From contig NZ_CP039250.1 of assembly GCF_004795895.1 (NCBI RefSeq), positions 1,674,001 to 1,738,000 on the forward strand: DNA of 64,000 nt, given 5' to 3'. Below the pieces are notes generated by a model. The model was not told the origin of the DNA. It ran no database searches and saw nothing but the letters and a program-made list of their open reading frames with translations. This document shows positions 44,864 through 54,542 of this stretch, one piece after another. Source of the stretch: Sphingopyxis sp. PAMC25046 (GTDB lineage Bacteria; Pseudomonadota; Alphaproteobacteria; Sphingomonadales; Sphingomonadaceae). The stretch's first letter is position 1, and each line of letters starts with the position of its first letter. A program made the translations under genes and the position numbers.

Positions 44864-45409
44864 TCAGCTACCGCGCGGCGGGCGCAGTGCGGGCACGGCG
44901 CGCGCGGCGTCCTCGGGACGGATGCCCGGGGGCGGGGCGGCGGCGATGCGTTCCTCGCCGCGGATCACGCGGCCGGCGAGGCGGATCGCGGTGCGGATGC
45001 GCGGATAGGTGCCGCAGCGGCAGATGCCCGTCATCGCGGCGTCGATCTCGGCATCGCTCGGATTGTTGTTGGCGCGCAGCAGCGCCGCCGCCGACATGAT
45101 CATCCCCGACTGGCAGAAACCGCATTGCGGCACCTGCTCGGCGACCCACGCTTGCTGCACCGGGTGGCTGCGGTCGCGCGACAGGCCCTCGATCGTCGTG
45201 ACGAAACGGCCTTCGCATTCGGCAATCGTGACGAGGCAGCTGCGAATCGCCTCGCCGTCGATATCGACGGTGCAGGCGCCGCAATCCCCGGTGCCGCAGC
45301 CATATTTGGTCCCCGTCAGGTTCGACGCGTCGCGCAGCGCCCACAAGAGGGGCGTTTCGGGGGCCATGCGATATTCGACCGGGCGGTCGTTGACCGAGAA
45401 TCGCGTCAT
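44864..45409 (-). CDS. (2Fe-2S) small subunit of a molybdenum hydroxylase
   Basis: This 181-residue protein has the two-cluster layout of xanthine dehydrogenase/isoquinoline oxidoreductase small subunits: a plant-type ferredoxin part (YGCGTGDCGACTVDIDG and SCLVTIAECEG) and a C-terminal four-helix part with CGFCQSGMIM and ICRCGTYPRI. It normally works with a large molybdopterin subunit, which is absent here, and it has a longer C-terminal tail than usual. It follows the aldolase gene by 27 bases on the same strand. Confidence 0.92.
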   Translation of the reverse strand: MTRFSVNDRPVEYRMAPETPLLWALRDASNLTGTKYGCGTGDCGACTVDIDGEAIRSCLVTIAECEGRFVTTIEGLSRDRSHPVQQAWVAEQVPQCGFCQSGMIMSAAALLRANNNPSDAEIDAAMTGICRCGTYPRIRTAIRLAGRVIRGEERIAAAPPPGIRPEDAARAVPALRPPRGS

Positions 45410-45436
45410 GCCGCCCCTGTTAGCGCAGCGAGCGGA

Positions 45437-46201
45437 TTAGTCACGCCAGCTCGTGTCGATCTTGTCGACCTTGCGCACCATCGCGTCGAATTCGGCCTTG
45501 CCCGACTGGCCGGGGATGGCCGCCATATAAAGGTCGCGCTGATGAACCTTGATCACTTCCTCGTCGACGAGGACCGGCTTGCCCATGCTCATCGTCGCGA
45601 GCTGGATCTCGCACGCGCGCTGCAGCGCCCAATATTTGATGAAGGCGTCGGTCAGCGACTTGCCCATCACGACGGGGCCATGGTTGCGCAGCATCAGGAT
45701 GCGCTTGTCGCCGAGGTTTTTGACCAGGCGTTCGCCTTCTTCCTCGCGCACCGTCACGCCCTCGAAGTCGTGATAGGCGAGCTGGCCCATGAAGTTGCAC
45801 GCATAGAAATTGGTCGGCTGGAGCCCGCCTTCGAGCCCGCAGACCGCCATCGTCGCGGTCGTGTGCGTGTGGATGATCGCATGCGCGTCGGGCAGCACAC
45901 GGTGGAACAGGCTGTGCTGGACGAAGCCCGCCTTGTTGACGTGCCAGGGATTGTCCTCGTCGAGCTTGTTGCCGTCGATGTCGATCTTGATCAGGCTCGA
46001 CGCAGTGACCTCGCTGAAGTGCATGCCATAGGGGTTGATCAGAAAGGCGCCATCCTCGTCGGGGACCTTTACCGTGATGTGGTTGAAGATCATTTCGTCC
46101 CAGCCCATCATCGCGAAGATGCGGTAGCAGGCGGCAAGTTCCTGCCGCGCCGTCCATTCGGCTTCGCTATATTTGCTGTTGCGCTTGAGCTGGGTCGCCA
46201 T
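45437..46201 (-). CDS. Class II aldolase/adducin family protein
   Basis: This 254-residue protein belongs to the zinc-dependent class II aldolase/adducin family (fuculose/ribulose-phosphate aldolase fold). The zinc-binding histidine pair is in AHAIIHTHTTATM, and a further histidine sits in RNHGPVVMGK. It starts MATQLKRNSKYSEAEW and keeps the normal length. The reaction is unknown; some members work on aromatic or sugar acids. It is just upstream of the 2Fe-2S gene. Confidence 0.9.
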   Translation of the reverse strand: MATQLKRNSKYSEAEWTARQELAACYRIFAMMGWDEMIFNHITVKVPDEDGAFLINPYGMHFSEVTASSLIKIDIDGNKLDEDNPWHVNKAGFVQHSLFHRVLPDAHAIIHTHTTATMAVCGLEGGLQPTNFYACNFMGQLAYHDFEGVTVREEEGERLVKNLGDKRILMLRNHGPVVMGKSLTDAFIKYWALQRACEIQLATMSMGKPVLVDEEVIKVHQRDLYMAAIPGQSGKAEFDAMVRKVDKIDTSWRD

Positions 46202-46370
46202 GGCCTGTCCCTCATTATGATGTTAGTTTCGTCCTGCTACCTATGCCATAAGGATGGGGCGCGGCACAATCCCGGGGAGGGTGGGGCGGCCCGATGGCGC
46301 GGCGGGCGCGGTTCACCGCCTTTGGGCTTGCATTTCGGCGCGAATCCCTTTAGTTGGCGCAGCATCGGAA

Positions 46371-46395
46371 CGTCGCGCTTTCGCGGCGCTCTTTT
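46371..46395 (+). terminator. Terminator hairpin upstream of rpsU
   Basis: The hairpin CGTCGCG-CTTT-CGCGGCG is followed by CTCTTTTT, 85 bases before the rpsU ATG and with no plus-strand gene in the 169 bases before it. It may act as an attenuator for rpsU or end an unseen short RNA. Confidence 0.55.
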
Positions 46396-46479
46396 TATTG
46401 CCCGAATATCGGCGGTTTACGGCGGACCGGACGCACCGGTGGCCCGAACCGTTTTGACGAACAGGAGACGACACGGCGT

Positions 46480-46686
46480 ATGCAGATCATCGTTCGCGAC
46501 AATAATGTCGACCAGGCCCTTCGCGCGCTCAAGAAGAAGCTGCAGCGTGAGGGCGTGTATCGCGAAATGAAGCTGCGCCGTCATTACGAGAAGCCCAGCG
46601 AAAAGCGCGCGCGCGAGCACGCCGCCGCCGTCCGCCGCGCCCGCAAGATGGAGCGCAAGCGGATGGAGCGCGACGGTATCAAGTAA
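46480..46686 (+). CDS. rpsU: 30S ribosomal protein S21
   Basis: This is the 68-residue S21 protein starting [20 protein letters not shown] with the basic [14 protein letters not shown] middle. S21 sits near the anti-Shine-Dalgarno end of 16S rRNA and helps initiation. The ribosome-binding site ACAGGAGACG is clear. It has a possible attenuator before it and a strong terminator after it. Confidence 0.97.
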   Translation: MQIIVRDNNVDQALRALKKKLQREGVYREMKLRRHYEKPSEKRAREHAAAVRRARKMERKRMERDGIK

Positions 46687-46720
46687 GACCGTCTCCCGTT
46701 CGGGATCCCGTTCGTGAAAG

Positions 46721-46749
46721 GGGCGCTGCGGCAACGCGGCGCCCTTTTT
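46721..46749 (+). terminator. Intrinsic terminator of rpsU
   Basis: A 10-bp stem with a GCAA loop (GGGCGCTGCG-GCAA-CGCGGCGCCC) is followed by TTTTT, 35 bases after the rpsU stop. Confidence 0.9.
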
Positions 46750-46803
46750 CGTTTGTGCAGAGCGAGGTGGCGGGAAGCGACCGATTGTAGCCGTCTCTTT
46801 ATT

Positions 46804-46938
46804 CGTCACCCCGGACTTGATCCGGGGTCCCGCTTGATGCCGAAGACCGGTCGGCGCTCCAAAAAAGCGGGATCCCGGGTCAAACCCGGGATGACGGAAG
46901 TGGAGGAGAGCAACGACAGCTCACCACCCAATGCGGAC
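46804..46938 (-). repeat. Compound hairpin repeat, copy 2
   Basis: This is an almost complete inverse copy of the element at 17001-17135, with both hairpins and the same core (46811 onward: ACTTGATCCGGGGTCCCGC). It fills most of the gap between rpsU and the FKBP gene. Confidence 0.85.
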
Positions 46939-47052
46939 ATTCTCTTGCGTGCGCTTCTGATGCTCAATTGCCTCTGGACCGCCGCGCGTCGCACCGCCTA
47001 TAGGCTCGCCAGCATTTTCGCCCCGGCCGGGGCAGCGGAAGGATTAGCCAAG

Positions 47053-47583
47053 ATGAGCGTAACGACGGTTCCATTGCGCCCGGTGAGCAAGGGCGGGCTG
47101 TGGCTGATGTGGTTCGGCCTCGCCGCGCTGCTGGTCGCGGGCGCGGCTTTTGCCTGGCATATGACCCCGCGCATCGGGTTCGAGGTCGTCAAGGTCGGTA
47201 CCGGGCCGAGCCCGACGAAGGCCGACGTCGTGCTGGTCAAATATGAAGGCAAGCTCGACGACGGCACTGTTTTCGATTCCAACGAACAGGCACCGATGCA
47301 GGTTGCGCAGGTCGTCCCGGGCTTTTCCGAGGCGCTGACGCGGATGCAGAAGGGCGGCGAATACAAGATCAGCATCCCGCCGCAGCTCGGCTATGGCGAC
47401 CGCGCCGTCGGGCCGATCCCCGCGAACAGCACGCTGCACTTCGCCGTCACCTTGCTCGACTTCCGTTCGGAAGCCGAAGTTCGCGCGATGCAGCAGCAGA
47501 TGCAGCAGATGCAGCAGCAACAGATGATGCAGGGCGCTCCCGGCGGTCCGGCCGGCCCGCCGCCCGGTGCGCCGCAGCCGTAA
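47053..47583 (+). CDS. Membrane-anchored FKBP-type peptidyl-prolyl isomerase
   Basis: This 176-residue protein has one N-terminal membrane helix (LWLMWFGLAALLVAGAAFAW) and an FKBP domain (about 55-145; VLVKYEGKLDDGTVFDSN and IPPQLGYGDRAVGPIPANST). It ends in a tail rich in Met, Gln, Pro and Gly (about 148-176). FKBP enzymes speed proline isomerisation during folding; the anchor places it in the periplasm. ATG 47053 has AAGGA upstream; the frame upstream runs into the repeat element and is not used. Confidence 0.92.
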   Translation: MSVTTVPLRPVSKGGLWLMWFGLAALLVAGAAFAWHMTPRIGFEVVKVGTGPSPTKADVVLVKYEGKLDDGTVFDSNEQAPMQVAQVVPGFSEALTRMQKGGEYKISIPPQLGYGDRAVGPIPANSTLHFAVTLLDFRSEAEVRAMQQQMQQMQQQQMMQGAPGGPAGPPPGAPQP

Positions 47584-47609
47584 GGCCGCGGTCGGGGAAA
47601 ATGAAGCGG

Positions 47610-47637
47610 CGGCGGGCTAGGTGCCTGCCGCCGTTTT
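47610..47637 (+). terminator. Terminator of the FKBP gene
   Basis: An imperfect 8-bp stem (CGGCGGGC/GCCTGCCG) is followed by CCGTTTT. It overlaps the last codons of the convergent permease gene, so it may be used only by the FKBP transcript. Confidence 0.5.
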
Positions 47638-48741
47638 CGTATCGGCCGCGCCGGCGTTACGCTCGGCCTCGCGTTCGAGCGCGACCTTGATCATCGCGAC
47701 GATCGGATCGGCGAGGAACAAGCCCATCAGTCCGAGCAGCGTGCCGAAGAGGATCTGCGCGCCGAGCACGAGCGCGGGGGCGAGGTCGACGGTCTTTTTC
47801 GCGACCATCGGGACGATCAGGTAGCCGTCGACCGTCTGCACGACGAAATAGATGGCGATCGCCCATAGCCCGGTATCGGTCCCCGCCGAAAAGCCGACGA
47901 GCACAAGCAGCACACCCGATACGATCGCACCGATGTTGGGAATGAAGGCGAGGAGGCCGGTCAGGAGGCCCATCAACGCCGCCATCGGGATACCGACGGC
48001 AAGGCAGGCGAGCCAGGTTCCGATCCCCTCGACGAGCATGCCGAGCAGGCGGCCCGCCATCAGGCGGCGGAGCGTGAAGCCCATGCGCGCGGTGGTGATA
48101 TAGAAATTCTCGCGCGACTTCATCGGCAGCATCCATGCGACGCCGCGCTCGTAGAGGCGCGGTTCGATCGCGATGAAAATGCCGAGAACGACGATCATGA
48201 CGAGGCTGGTGAGGCCGCCGAGCACGGTGCCGACCGCGGCGGTGACGCGGCCGACGGTGCCGGCGATATTTTCGGTAATTGTCTTGGTATCGAGCTGGAA
48301 GCTGCCCATACCATGGTCGCTCGCCCAGGCGGCGATGCGTTCGACCTGCGCCATGACGACGGTTTGCAGCGTCGCGGCCTGATCGGCGATCTGCGACCCC
48401 GCGAAGAGGATCGTCCAACCCAGGAAAGCAAGGAGCGAGAGGCAGACGATGAGCAGGCGCCAGCCGCGCGCGATCGGCAGCACGCGGCCGAGCAGCCGGG
48501 TGCCGCCGTCGAGCATCGATGCCATTACGATGCCGGCAAAAATCAGCAGGATTGGCTGGATGAGCACGATGCACACGCCGATGAGCAAGGCAAGGCCGAG
48601 CCAGACACCCGCCTTCAGAAGTTCGGCGCGGACGAGCTGGCTGCGGATTTCGGTGGGGCCGGGGGCTTCGCGGTGCGCCTCGGCCTTGGCGGCGGCAGAG
48701 GCGGCGGTGCGCGTGGCCGCCGGTTTTCGTGTCGCCGCCAT
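47617..48741 (-). CDS. AI-2E family transporter (PerM)
   Basis: This 374-residue membrane protein has seven or eight hydrophobic segments and the AI-2E/PerM pattern: an early pair of helices, a long soluble-like stretch (about 115-165), FIPNIGAIVSGVLLVLVG and a closing GTLLGLMGLFLADPIVA. The family includes the TqsA exporter and Na+/H+ antiporters; the cargo here is not known. It follows lepB by 17 bases on the same strand. Confidence 0.9.
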   Translation of the reverse strand: MAATRKPAATRTAASAAAKAEAHREAPGPTEIRSQLVRAELLKAGVWLGLALLIGVCIVLIQPILLIFAGIVMASMLDGGTRLLGRVLPIARGWRLLIVCLSLLAFLGWTILFAGSQIADQAATLQTVVMAQVERIAAWASDHGMGSFQLDTKTITENIAGTVGRVTAAVGTVLGGLTSLVMIVVLGIFIAIEPRLYERGVAWMLPMKSRENFYITTARMGFTLRRLMAGRLLGMLVEGIGTWLACLAVGIPMAALMGLLTGLLAFIPNIGAIVSGVLLVLVGFSAGTDTGLWAIAIYFVVQTVDGYLIVPMVAKKTVDLAPALVLGAQILFGTLLGLMGLFLADPIVAMIKVALEREAERNAGAADTKTAAGT

Positions 48742-48758
48742 GGTTGCTCCCTGTTGTC

Positions 48759-49607
48759 CTATTCGCCTTGACGTTCCGGGCGCAGATCGGTTCCCGCGCG
48801 GCCCGATCGGAGCGCGCCAAACCAGCTCAAGGGATTATACCATTCGGCGGTTCCGTCGGTCGAAAAGCTGATGATCTCCGCACGCCCGGCGATCGCGTCG
48901 AAGGGAACGGGGCCGCCGAGCCCCTTCTGGCTGGTGTCGACGCGGCTGTCGGCGCTGCCGTCGCGGTTGTCGCCCATCAGGAACAGATGGTTCGCAAGCA
49001 CCGTGACGGGACCATAATCGTCGGTCGCATAGCCGGGACCCATGTCGATCGTGTCGAAGGTCGCGCCGCCGGGGAGCGTTTCGCGGACGATCGGCAGTTC
49101 GAGCACTGACCTGCCGCCCGCGTCGCGACTCACGAAGCGGAACAGGCTGCTGTCGGGACCGGGAAGGTTGGGATCGACCGGGATTGCGAGCATCGGCTGA
49201 ACCTCGCGCTTCACCGGCTTGCCGTTGATGCTGAGTTCGCCGTTGCGAAGCTCGATCGTATCGCCGGGGAGGCCGATGACGCGCTTGATATAGTCGATGC
49301 GCGTCACCGGATGTTCGAGCACGACGACGTCGCCGCGCTGCGGCAGCTTGCCGAATATCCGCCCCTCGACCTTGGGCGCGAGGTGGAAACTGACCGACGA
49401 ATAGGACCAGCCATAGGGATATTTGCTGACGATCAGCCGGTCACCGTTGCGCAGCACCGGCATCATCGAATCGGACGGGATATAGAAGGGCTTGGCGACG
49501 CAGCTGTGGATGCCCAGCACGAGCAGCAATATCACCACGACATCGCGGATCAGCTTGCCCCAGCCTTCATTGTCCTTTGTCCCGCTTTTCGAGCCGCGCT
49601 TCGCCAT
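48759..49607 (-). CDS. lepB: Signal peptidase I
   Basis: LepB removes signal peptides from exported proteins at the membrane. The 282-residue protein has one N-terminal membrane helix (DVVVILLLVLGIHSCVA) and the Ser-Lys dyad: Ser47 in PSDSMMP and Lys108 in DYIKRVIGLPGD. A further domain has HLFLMGDNRDGSADSR. It begins 7 bases after acpS. Confidence 0.96.
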   Translation of the reverse strand: MAKRGSKSGTKDNEGWGKLIRDVVVILLLVLGIHSCVAKPFYIPSDSMMPVLRNGDRLIVSKYPYGWSYSSVSFHLAPKVEGRIFGKLPQRGDVVVLEHPVTRIDYIKRVIGLPGDTIELRNGELSINGKPVKREVQPMLAIPVDPNLPGPDSSLFRFVSRDAGGRSVLELPIVRETLPGGATFDTIDMGPGYATDDYGPVTVLANHLFLMGDNRDGSADSRVDTSQKGLGGPVPFDAIAGRAEIISFSTDGTAEWYNPLSWFGALRSGRAGTDLRPERQGE

Positions 49608-49614
49608 GAAAATA

Positions 49615-50016
49615 TCAGTCCTTGATTGCTTCGATGATGACGAACGCCTGCGCCCAGGGATGATCGTCGGTCAGCGTCAGGTGGATATGCGCGCTATGGC
49701 CCGCGGGGACCATCTGAGCCAGCCGTTCGGCCGCGCCGCCGGTCAGTGCGAGCGTCGGCGCGCCCGATGGCGCGTTGACGACGCCGATGTCCTTCATGAA
49801 CACGCCGCGCTTGAAGCCGGTGCCCACCGCCTTGGAGAAAGCCTCCTTGGCGGCGAAACGCTTGGCAAAGGTTCCCGCGCGGGTGAAGGGCCGCCGCGCC
49901 GCCTTCGCGCGCTCGACATCGGTGAAAACGCGCTTTTCGAACCGCTCGCCGAAACGGTCGAGCGAATTCTGGATGCGCTCGATATTGCAGAGGTCGGAGC
50001 CGAGGCCGATGATCAT
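49615..50016 (-). CDS. acpS: Holo-ACP synthase
   Basis: AcpS moves the phosphopantetheine arm from CoA to acyl carrier protein. The 133-residue product has the magnesium ligands Asp8 ([12 protein letters not shown]) and Glu58 ([11 protein letters not shown]). It lies between pdxJ and lepB as in other alphaproteobacteria, with a palindrome pair between it and pdxJ. Confidence 0.96.
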   Translation of the reverse strand: MIIGLGSDLCNIERIQNSLDRFGERFEKRVFTDVERAKAARRPFTRAGTFAKRFAAKEAFSKAVGTGFKRGVFMKDIGVVNAPSGAPTLALTGGAAERLAQMVPAGHSAHIHLTLTDDHPWAQAFVIIEAIKD

Positions 50017-50031
50017 GACGGCCCCGACAGG

Positions 50032-50124
50032 CCGTCGCCCCCGCGAAAGCGGGGGCCGCTGTCAGCCTTGAACCATGCTGTCGTGACAAGCCGACAACGG
50101 CCCCCGCCTTCGCGGGGGCGACGG
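50032..50124. repeat. Inverted pair of REP-like palindromes
   Basis: Two opposed copies (50032-50063 and about 50095-50124) of the CCCCCGCG-type unit sit in the 127-base gap between pdxJ and acpS, inside what is otherwise an operon. Confidence 0.8.
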
Positions 50125-50143
50125 TTATTTCTCACACTCACAC

Positions 50144-50887
50144 TCACCCTCGCGCCTCGTCCATCAGCGCGCGCATCCGGCGCACCGCATCTTCGAGCCC
50201 GGTAAAGATCGCCTCGCCGATCAGATAATGGCCGATGTTGAGTTCGGCGAGCTGCGGGATCGCGGCGACCGGGACGACATTGTCATAGGTCAGGCCGTGG
50301 CCGGCGTGGGGTTCGATGCCGTTCTTCCACGCGAGCGCGGCGGCGTCGGCGAGGCGGCGGAGTTCGGCGGCGCGCTCCTCGCCCTCGACATGCGCGTAGC
50401 GGCCGGTGTGGAATTCGACCACGGGCGCGCGGAGGCGCATCGCGGCCTCGATCTGCCGCGGGTCGGGCTCGATGAACAGGCTGACGCGGATGCCCGCGTC
50501 GTTGAGACGCGTGACGATGGGGGCGAGGTGGTTGTGCTGGCCCGCGGCGTCGAGGCCTCCCTCGGTCGTGCGCTCCTCGCGCTTTTCGGGGACGATGCAC
50601 GCGGCGTGCGGTTTGTGGCGCAGCGCGATCTCGAGCATCTCGTCGGTCGCCGCCATTTCGAGATTGAGCGGCAGGTCGGTCGCGGCCTGAATGCGCGCGA
50701 GATCGTCGTCGCGGATATGGCGCCGGTCCTCGCGCAGATGCGCGGTGATGCCGTCGCCGCCGACCGCGGCGACGATCTCCGCCGCGCGCACCGGATCGGG
50801 ATGCTCGCCCCCGCGCGCGTTGCGGATCGTCGCGACATGGTCGATGTTGACGCCGAGCCGCAAGCGCGAGGAAGCAGGGCTGGTCAA
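50144..50887 (-). CDS. pdxJ: Pyridoxine 5'-phosphate synthase
   Basis: PdxJ joins 1-deoxyxylulose 5-phosphate and aminoacetone phosphate to make pyridoxine phosphate. The 247-residue protein has [31 protein letters not shown] and GHGLTYDN as in the family. The start is TTG 50887, overlapping the pyrE stop by four bases (TTGA); no ATG fits the family N-terminus. PLP made here is needed by enzymes in this window, such as ThrC. Confidence 0.95.
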   Translation of the reverse strand: MTSPASSRLRLGVNIDHVATIRNARGGEHPDPVRAAEIVAAVGGDGITAHLREDRRHIRDDDLARIQAATDLPLNLEMAATDEMLEIALRHKPHAACIVPEKREERTTEGGLDAAGQHNHLAPIVTRLNDAGIRVSLFIEPDPRQIEAAMRLRAPVVEFHTGRYAHVEGEERAAELRRLADAAALAWKNGIEPHAGHGLTYDNVVPVAAIPQLAELNIGHYLIGEAIFTGLEDAVRRMRALMDEARG

Positions 50888-51471
50888 GCCGCCTTGCTCC
50901 GGCTGCCGGGCTTCACCGCCTCGGTCGCGGCGAGCGTCTCGGGCAGTTCGTCCTCGGCATAGGTCGGGAAGTTGATCGCGACGAGCGGATAGAAGGGCAC
51001 GCCGAGATCGACGCTGCCCGCAGATCGGTCGACGAGCGCGGCTTCGGCGATCACCTCGCCGCCCGCCGCGCGCACCGCCTCCATCGCTTCGCGCGACGAG
51101 AGGCCGGTGGTGACGACGTCCTCGACCATCAGCACCTTCGCGCCGGGATCGATCGCGAAGCCGCGGCGCAGTTCGAAGGTGCCGGTCGGGCGCTCGACGA
51201 AGATCGCGGGCTTGCCGAGCGCGCGGCCCATTTCGTGGCCGATAATGACGCCGCCCATCGCGGGTGAGACGACGATGTCGATCGCCTGGCGAAGGTCGCG
51301 CGGCAGCTTTGCGGCGAGCGCGGTGGCGAGCCGGCCGGCGCGTTCGGTATCCATCAGCACGCGCGCGCACTGGAGATAATATTCGCTGTGGCGGCCGGAG
51401 GAGAGAAGGAAATGGCCCTGAAGCAGGGCCTCGGCGGCACGGAATTCGGCCAGGATTTCATCGTCGGTCAT
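50884..51471 (-). CDS. pyrE: Orotate phosphoribosyltransferase
   Basis: PyrE adds the ribose phosphate to orotate in pyrimidine synthesis. The 195-residue protein carries the PRPP motif [14 protein letters not shown] and the [10 protein letters not shown] segment. It is the first gene of the pyrE-pdxJ-acpS-lepB run. Confidence 0.95.
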   Translation of the reverse strand: MTDDEILAEFRAAEALLQGHFLLSSGRHSEYYLQCARVLMDTERAGRLATALAAKLPRDLRQAIDIVVSPAMGGVIIGHEMGRALGKPAIFVERPTGTFELRRGFAIDPGAKVLMVEDVVTTGLSSREAMEAVRAAGGEVIAEAALVDRSAGSVDLGVPFYPLVAINFPTYAEDELPETLAATEAVKPGSRSKAA

Positions 51472-51565
51472 GAAGGATTATTCTTTTGTCCTGTGCGCCG
51501 CCCATGGCGGGCGAGCGGGTTTAAGCGGCGAAGATTTGCCAGCCGCAAAATAGTGTTAGAGATGC

Positions 51566-51594
51566 TTGAGGCAAGCGGCAAGCGGGTCTATAGC
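51566..51594 (+). promoter_or_regulatory. Candidate promoter of the oxidase operon
   Basis: TTGAGG (51566-51571) and TATAGC (51589-51594) are spaced by 17 bases, about 110 bases before the ctaC start and facing the oxidase genes. Confidence 0.5.
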
Positions 51595-51702
51595 GCCCGC
51601 GAGATTCAGCCTGTCCGATGGCTGCGCGGGCGCATGTCCGGCAGCGGGGAAGGGCAGGCTGGGGCATCATAAATACAACAGGCAACGGGCGGCACTATCC
51701 TT

Positions 51703-52800
51703 ATGAAGAGCTTGAAAACCCTTGTAATTGCGGCGGTTTTGTCGCTCGGCGCGGTGGGCGCCGGTCATGCCCAAGCGCCGGCCACGCCGGCTGCGGCGCC
51801 GGCCGAAGCGCCCGCCGCAACGGCTCCGGCGAATCCAGCTCCGGTCGCGACCGATGCGGCCGCTCCGGCGGCGACGACCGTCGCGGCTCCGGCGGGCGAT
51901 GCCACCTATGTACCGATGAAGCCGACCCCGGGTGTCGGCCAGCCGGTCGATGCGGGCATCGATTTCCAGCCGCAGGTCAGCCCGATCGGCGAGCAGGCCT
52001 ATTTCTTCAACCATGTCATCCTGCTGCCCGTCATCACGGTGATCACTCTGATCGTCCTCGGCCTGCTGCTCTGGGTCGTGTTCCGTTATCGCGCCAAGGC
52101 GAACCCGGTGCCGTCGAAGACGACGCACAACACCTTCATCGAAATCATCTGGACCGCGATTCCGGTGCTGATCCTCGCGGTGATCGCGGTGCCGTCGATC
52201 CGCCTGCTCGCGGCGCAATATGAACCGCCCAAGAAGGACGCGCTGACGATCAAGGTCACCGGCTATCAATGGTATTGGGGCTATGCCTATCCCGACCAGG
52301 GGATCGGCGAATATGTCTCGAAGATCCTGCCCAAGGACAAGGCCGAAGCGGCGGGCGAGCCCTATCACCTCGCCGTCGACAACCGCATGGTCGTTCCCGT
52401 CGGCCGCCAGGTGAAGCTGATCATCACCGGCGCCGACGTGATCCACAGCTTTGCGGTTCCCGCCTTCTGGACCAAGATGGACGCGGTCCCCGGCCGCGCC
52501 AACGAAACGACCTTCACCGCGAACAAGGTCGGCGTCTATTACGGCCAATGTTCGGAACTGTGCGGCGTCGATCACGGCTATATGCCGATCGCCGTCGAAG
52601 TTCTCCCGGTCGACAAGTGGGAAGCGTGGGTCCGCTCGAAGGGCGGCAACCCCGCGGGGCCGGTTGCCGCGGCGCCCGCAGCCGCGCCCGCCGCGACCAC
52701 GACAGCGCCGGCTGTTGCGCCGGCCGCGGCGCCCGCCGCCACCACGACCGAAGCTGCGCCCGCAGCGGCTCCCGCCGCCGCGCCGGCCGCCAAGAATTAA
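51703..52800 (+). CDS. ctaC: Cytochrome c oxidase subunit II
   Basis: Subunit II of the aa3-type oxidase receives electrons from cytochrome c. The 365-residue protein has a signal-like N-terminus followed by an Ala/Pro-rich part, two membrane helices (FFNHVILLPVITVITLIVLG, and IWTAIPVLILAVIAV), and the CuA domain with the Cys-x3-Cys ligand set in YGQCSELCGVDHGYM. The last 60 residues are an Ala/Pro/Thr-rich tail. It starts the oxidase operon. Confidence 0.97.
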   Translation: MKSLKTLVIAAVLSLGAVGAGHAQAPATPAAAPAEAPAATAPANPAPVATDAAAPAATTVAAPAGDATYVPMKPTPGVGQPVDAGIDFQPQVSPIGEQAYFFNHVILLPVITVITLIVLGLLLWVVFRYRAKANPVPSKTTHNTFIEIIWTAIPVLILAVIAVPSIRLLAAQYEPPKKDALTIKVTGYQWYWGYAYPDQGIGEYVSKILPKDKAEAAGEPYHLAVDNRMVVPVGRQVKLIITGADVIHSFAVPAFWTKMDAVPGRANETTFTANKVGVYYGQCSELCGVDHGYMPIAVEVLPVDKWEAWVRSKGGNPAGPVAAAPAAAPAATTTAPAVAPAAAPAATTTEAAPAAAPAAAPAAKN

Positions 52801-52815
52801 CAAGGGGTCCGACAG

Positions 52816-54483
52816 ATGACCGATATCGCAGCGACTGCACCCGCGCACGGCCATGCCGATCACGCGCATGACGACCACGACACGCCGGGCTTTTTCGTCC
52901 GCTGGTTCATGTCGACGAACCACAAGGACATCGGCACCCTCTATCTGATCTTCGCGATCATCGCCGGCATCGTCGGCGGGGTGCTTTCGGGCATGATGCG
53001 CTGGGAGCTGGCGGAACCCGGCATCCAGCACCTGACCGGCTGGGCGCAATTCTTCGACGCATCGGCGGGCGAGGTACAGGCCAAGCATTTCTGGAACGTG
53101 ATGATCACCGCGCACGGCCTGATCATGGTGTTCTTCATGGTCATGCCCGCGATGATCGGCGGCTTCGGCAACTGGTTCGTACCGTTGATGATCGGCGCGC
53201 CCGACATGGCGTTCCCGCGCATGAACAACGTCTCCTTCTGGCTGACCGCCGTCGCGTTCGTCATGCTCGTCGGGTCGATGTTCGTTCCGGGCGGCAGCGG
53301 ACTTGGCGCCGGCACCGGCTGGACGGTCTATGCTCCGTTGTCGACCAGCGGCTCGGCAGGACCCGCGGTCGACATGGCGATCTTCTCGCTCCACCTTGCG
53401 GGCGCGGCATCGATCCTCGGCGCGATCAACTTCATCACCACCATCTTCAACATGCGCGCACCGGGCATGACGCTGCACAAGATGCCGCTGTTCGTGTGGT
53501 CGGTGCTCGTCACCGCCTTCCTGCTGCTGCTCGCGCTGCCGGTGCTCGCCGCGGCGATCACGATGCTGCTGACCGACCGCAACTTCGGCACCACCTTCTA
53601 TGATGCGGCCGGCGGCGGCGATCCCGTCCTCTACCAGCATCTCTTCTGGTTCTTCGGCCACCCCGAAGTGTATATCATGATCCTGCCGGGCTTCGGCATC
53701 GTCAGCCAGATCATCTCGACCTTCAGCCGCAAGCCGGTGTTCGGCTATCTCGGCATGGCCTACGCCATGGTCGCGATCGGCGTCGTCGGCTTCATCGTGT
53801 GGGCGCACCACATGTTCACGGTCGGCATGAGCGTGAACCTGAAGATGTATTTCACCGCAGCGACGATGGTCATCGCGGTCCCGACGGGCATCAAGATCTT
53901 CAGCTGGATCGCGACCATGTGGGGCGGCTCGATGAGCTTCAAGACCCCGATGGTCTGGTCCCTGGGCTTCATCTTCATGTTCACCGTCGGCGGCGTGACC
54001 GGCGTCGTGCTCGCCAACGGCGGCGTCGACACCAACCTGCACGACACCTATTATGTCGTTGCGCACTTTCACTATGTGCTGTCGCTGGGCGCGGTCTTCT
54101 CGCTCTTCGCCGGCTTCTATTACTGGTTCCCCAAGATGTCGGGCCGGATGTACAGCGAGTTCCTGGGGCAGCTGCACTTCTGGATCTTCTTCATCGGCGT
54201 GAACGTCCTGTTCTTCCCCCAGCATTTCCTGGGCCAGCAGGGCATGCCGCGCCGTTATCCCGACTATGCGGAAGCCTATGCCTTCTGGCACCTGATCTCG
54301 TCCTATGGTTATGTGATCATGGGCGTGGGCGTGCTGATCTTCTTCGCGAACATCCTCTACTCACTGTTCGCGGGCAAGCAGGCCGCCGACAATCCGTGGG
54401 GCGAAGGCGCGACGACGCTCGAATGGACGCTGTCGAGCCCGCCGCCGTTCCACCAGTTCAACGAACTGCCGCGTATCGCCTGA
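52816..54483 (+). CDS. ctaD: Cytochrome c oxidase subunit I
   Basis: This is the catalytic subunit with heme a, heme a3 and CuB. The 555-residue protein has 12 membrane helices; [14 protein letters not shown] (CuB histidine and tyrosine partners), WAHHMFTVG and [11 protein letters not shown] are visible, along with the N-terminal [12 protein letters not shown]. It follows ctaC by 15 bases. The presence of HPEVY marks an A-type oxidase. Confidence 0.98.
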   Translation: MTDIAATAPAHGHADHAHDDHDTPGFFVRWFMSTNHKDIGTLYLIFAIIAGIVGGVLSGMMRWELAEPGIQHLTGWAQFFDASAGEVQAKHFWNVMITAHGLIMVFFMVMPAMIGGFGNWFVPLMIGAPDMAFPRMNNVSFWLTAVAFVMLVGSMFVPGGSGLGAGTGWTVYAPLSTSGSAGPAVDMAIFSLHLAGAASILGAINFITTIFNMRAPGMTLHKMPLFVWSVLVTAFLLLLALPVLAAAITMLLTDRNFGTTFYDAAGGGDPVLYQHLFWFFGHPEVYIMILPGFGIVSQIISTFSRKPVFGYLGMAYAMVAIGVVGFIVWAHHMFTVGMSVNLKMYFTAATMVIAVPTGIKIFSWIATMWGGSMSFKTPMVWSLGFIFMFTVGGVTGVVLANGGVDTNLHDTYYVVAHFHYVLSLGAVFSLFAGFYYWFPKMSGRMYSEFLGQLHFWIFFIGVNVLFFPQHFLGQQGMPRRYPDYAEAYAFWHLISSYGYVIMGVGVLIFFANILYSLFAGKQAADNPWGEGATTLEWTLSSPPPFHQFNELPRIA

Positions 54484-54542
54484 TCGGTTATGCCCCCTGC
54501 TGAAAATCGGCGGGGGGCGTTTCCCTGATGGCCGGAGTGACC

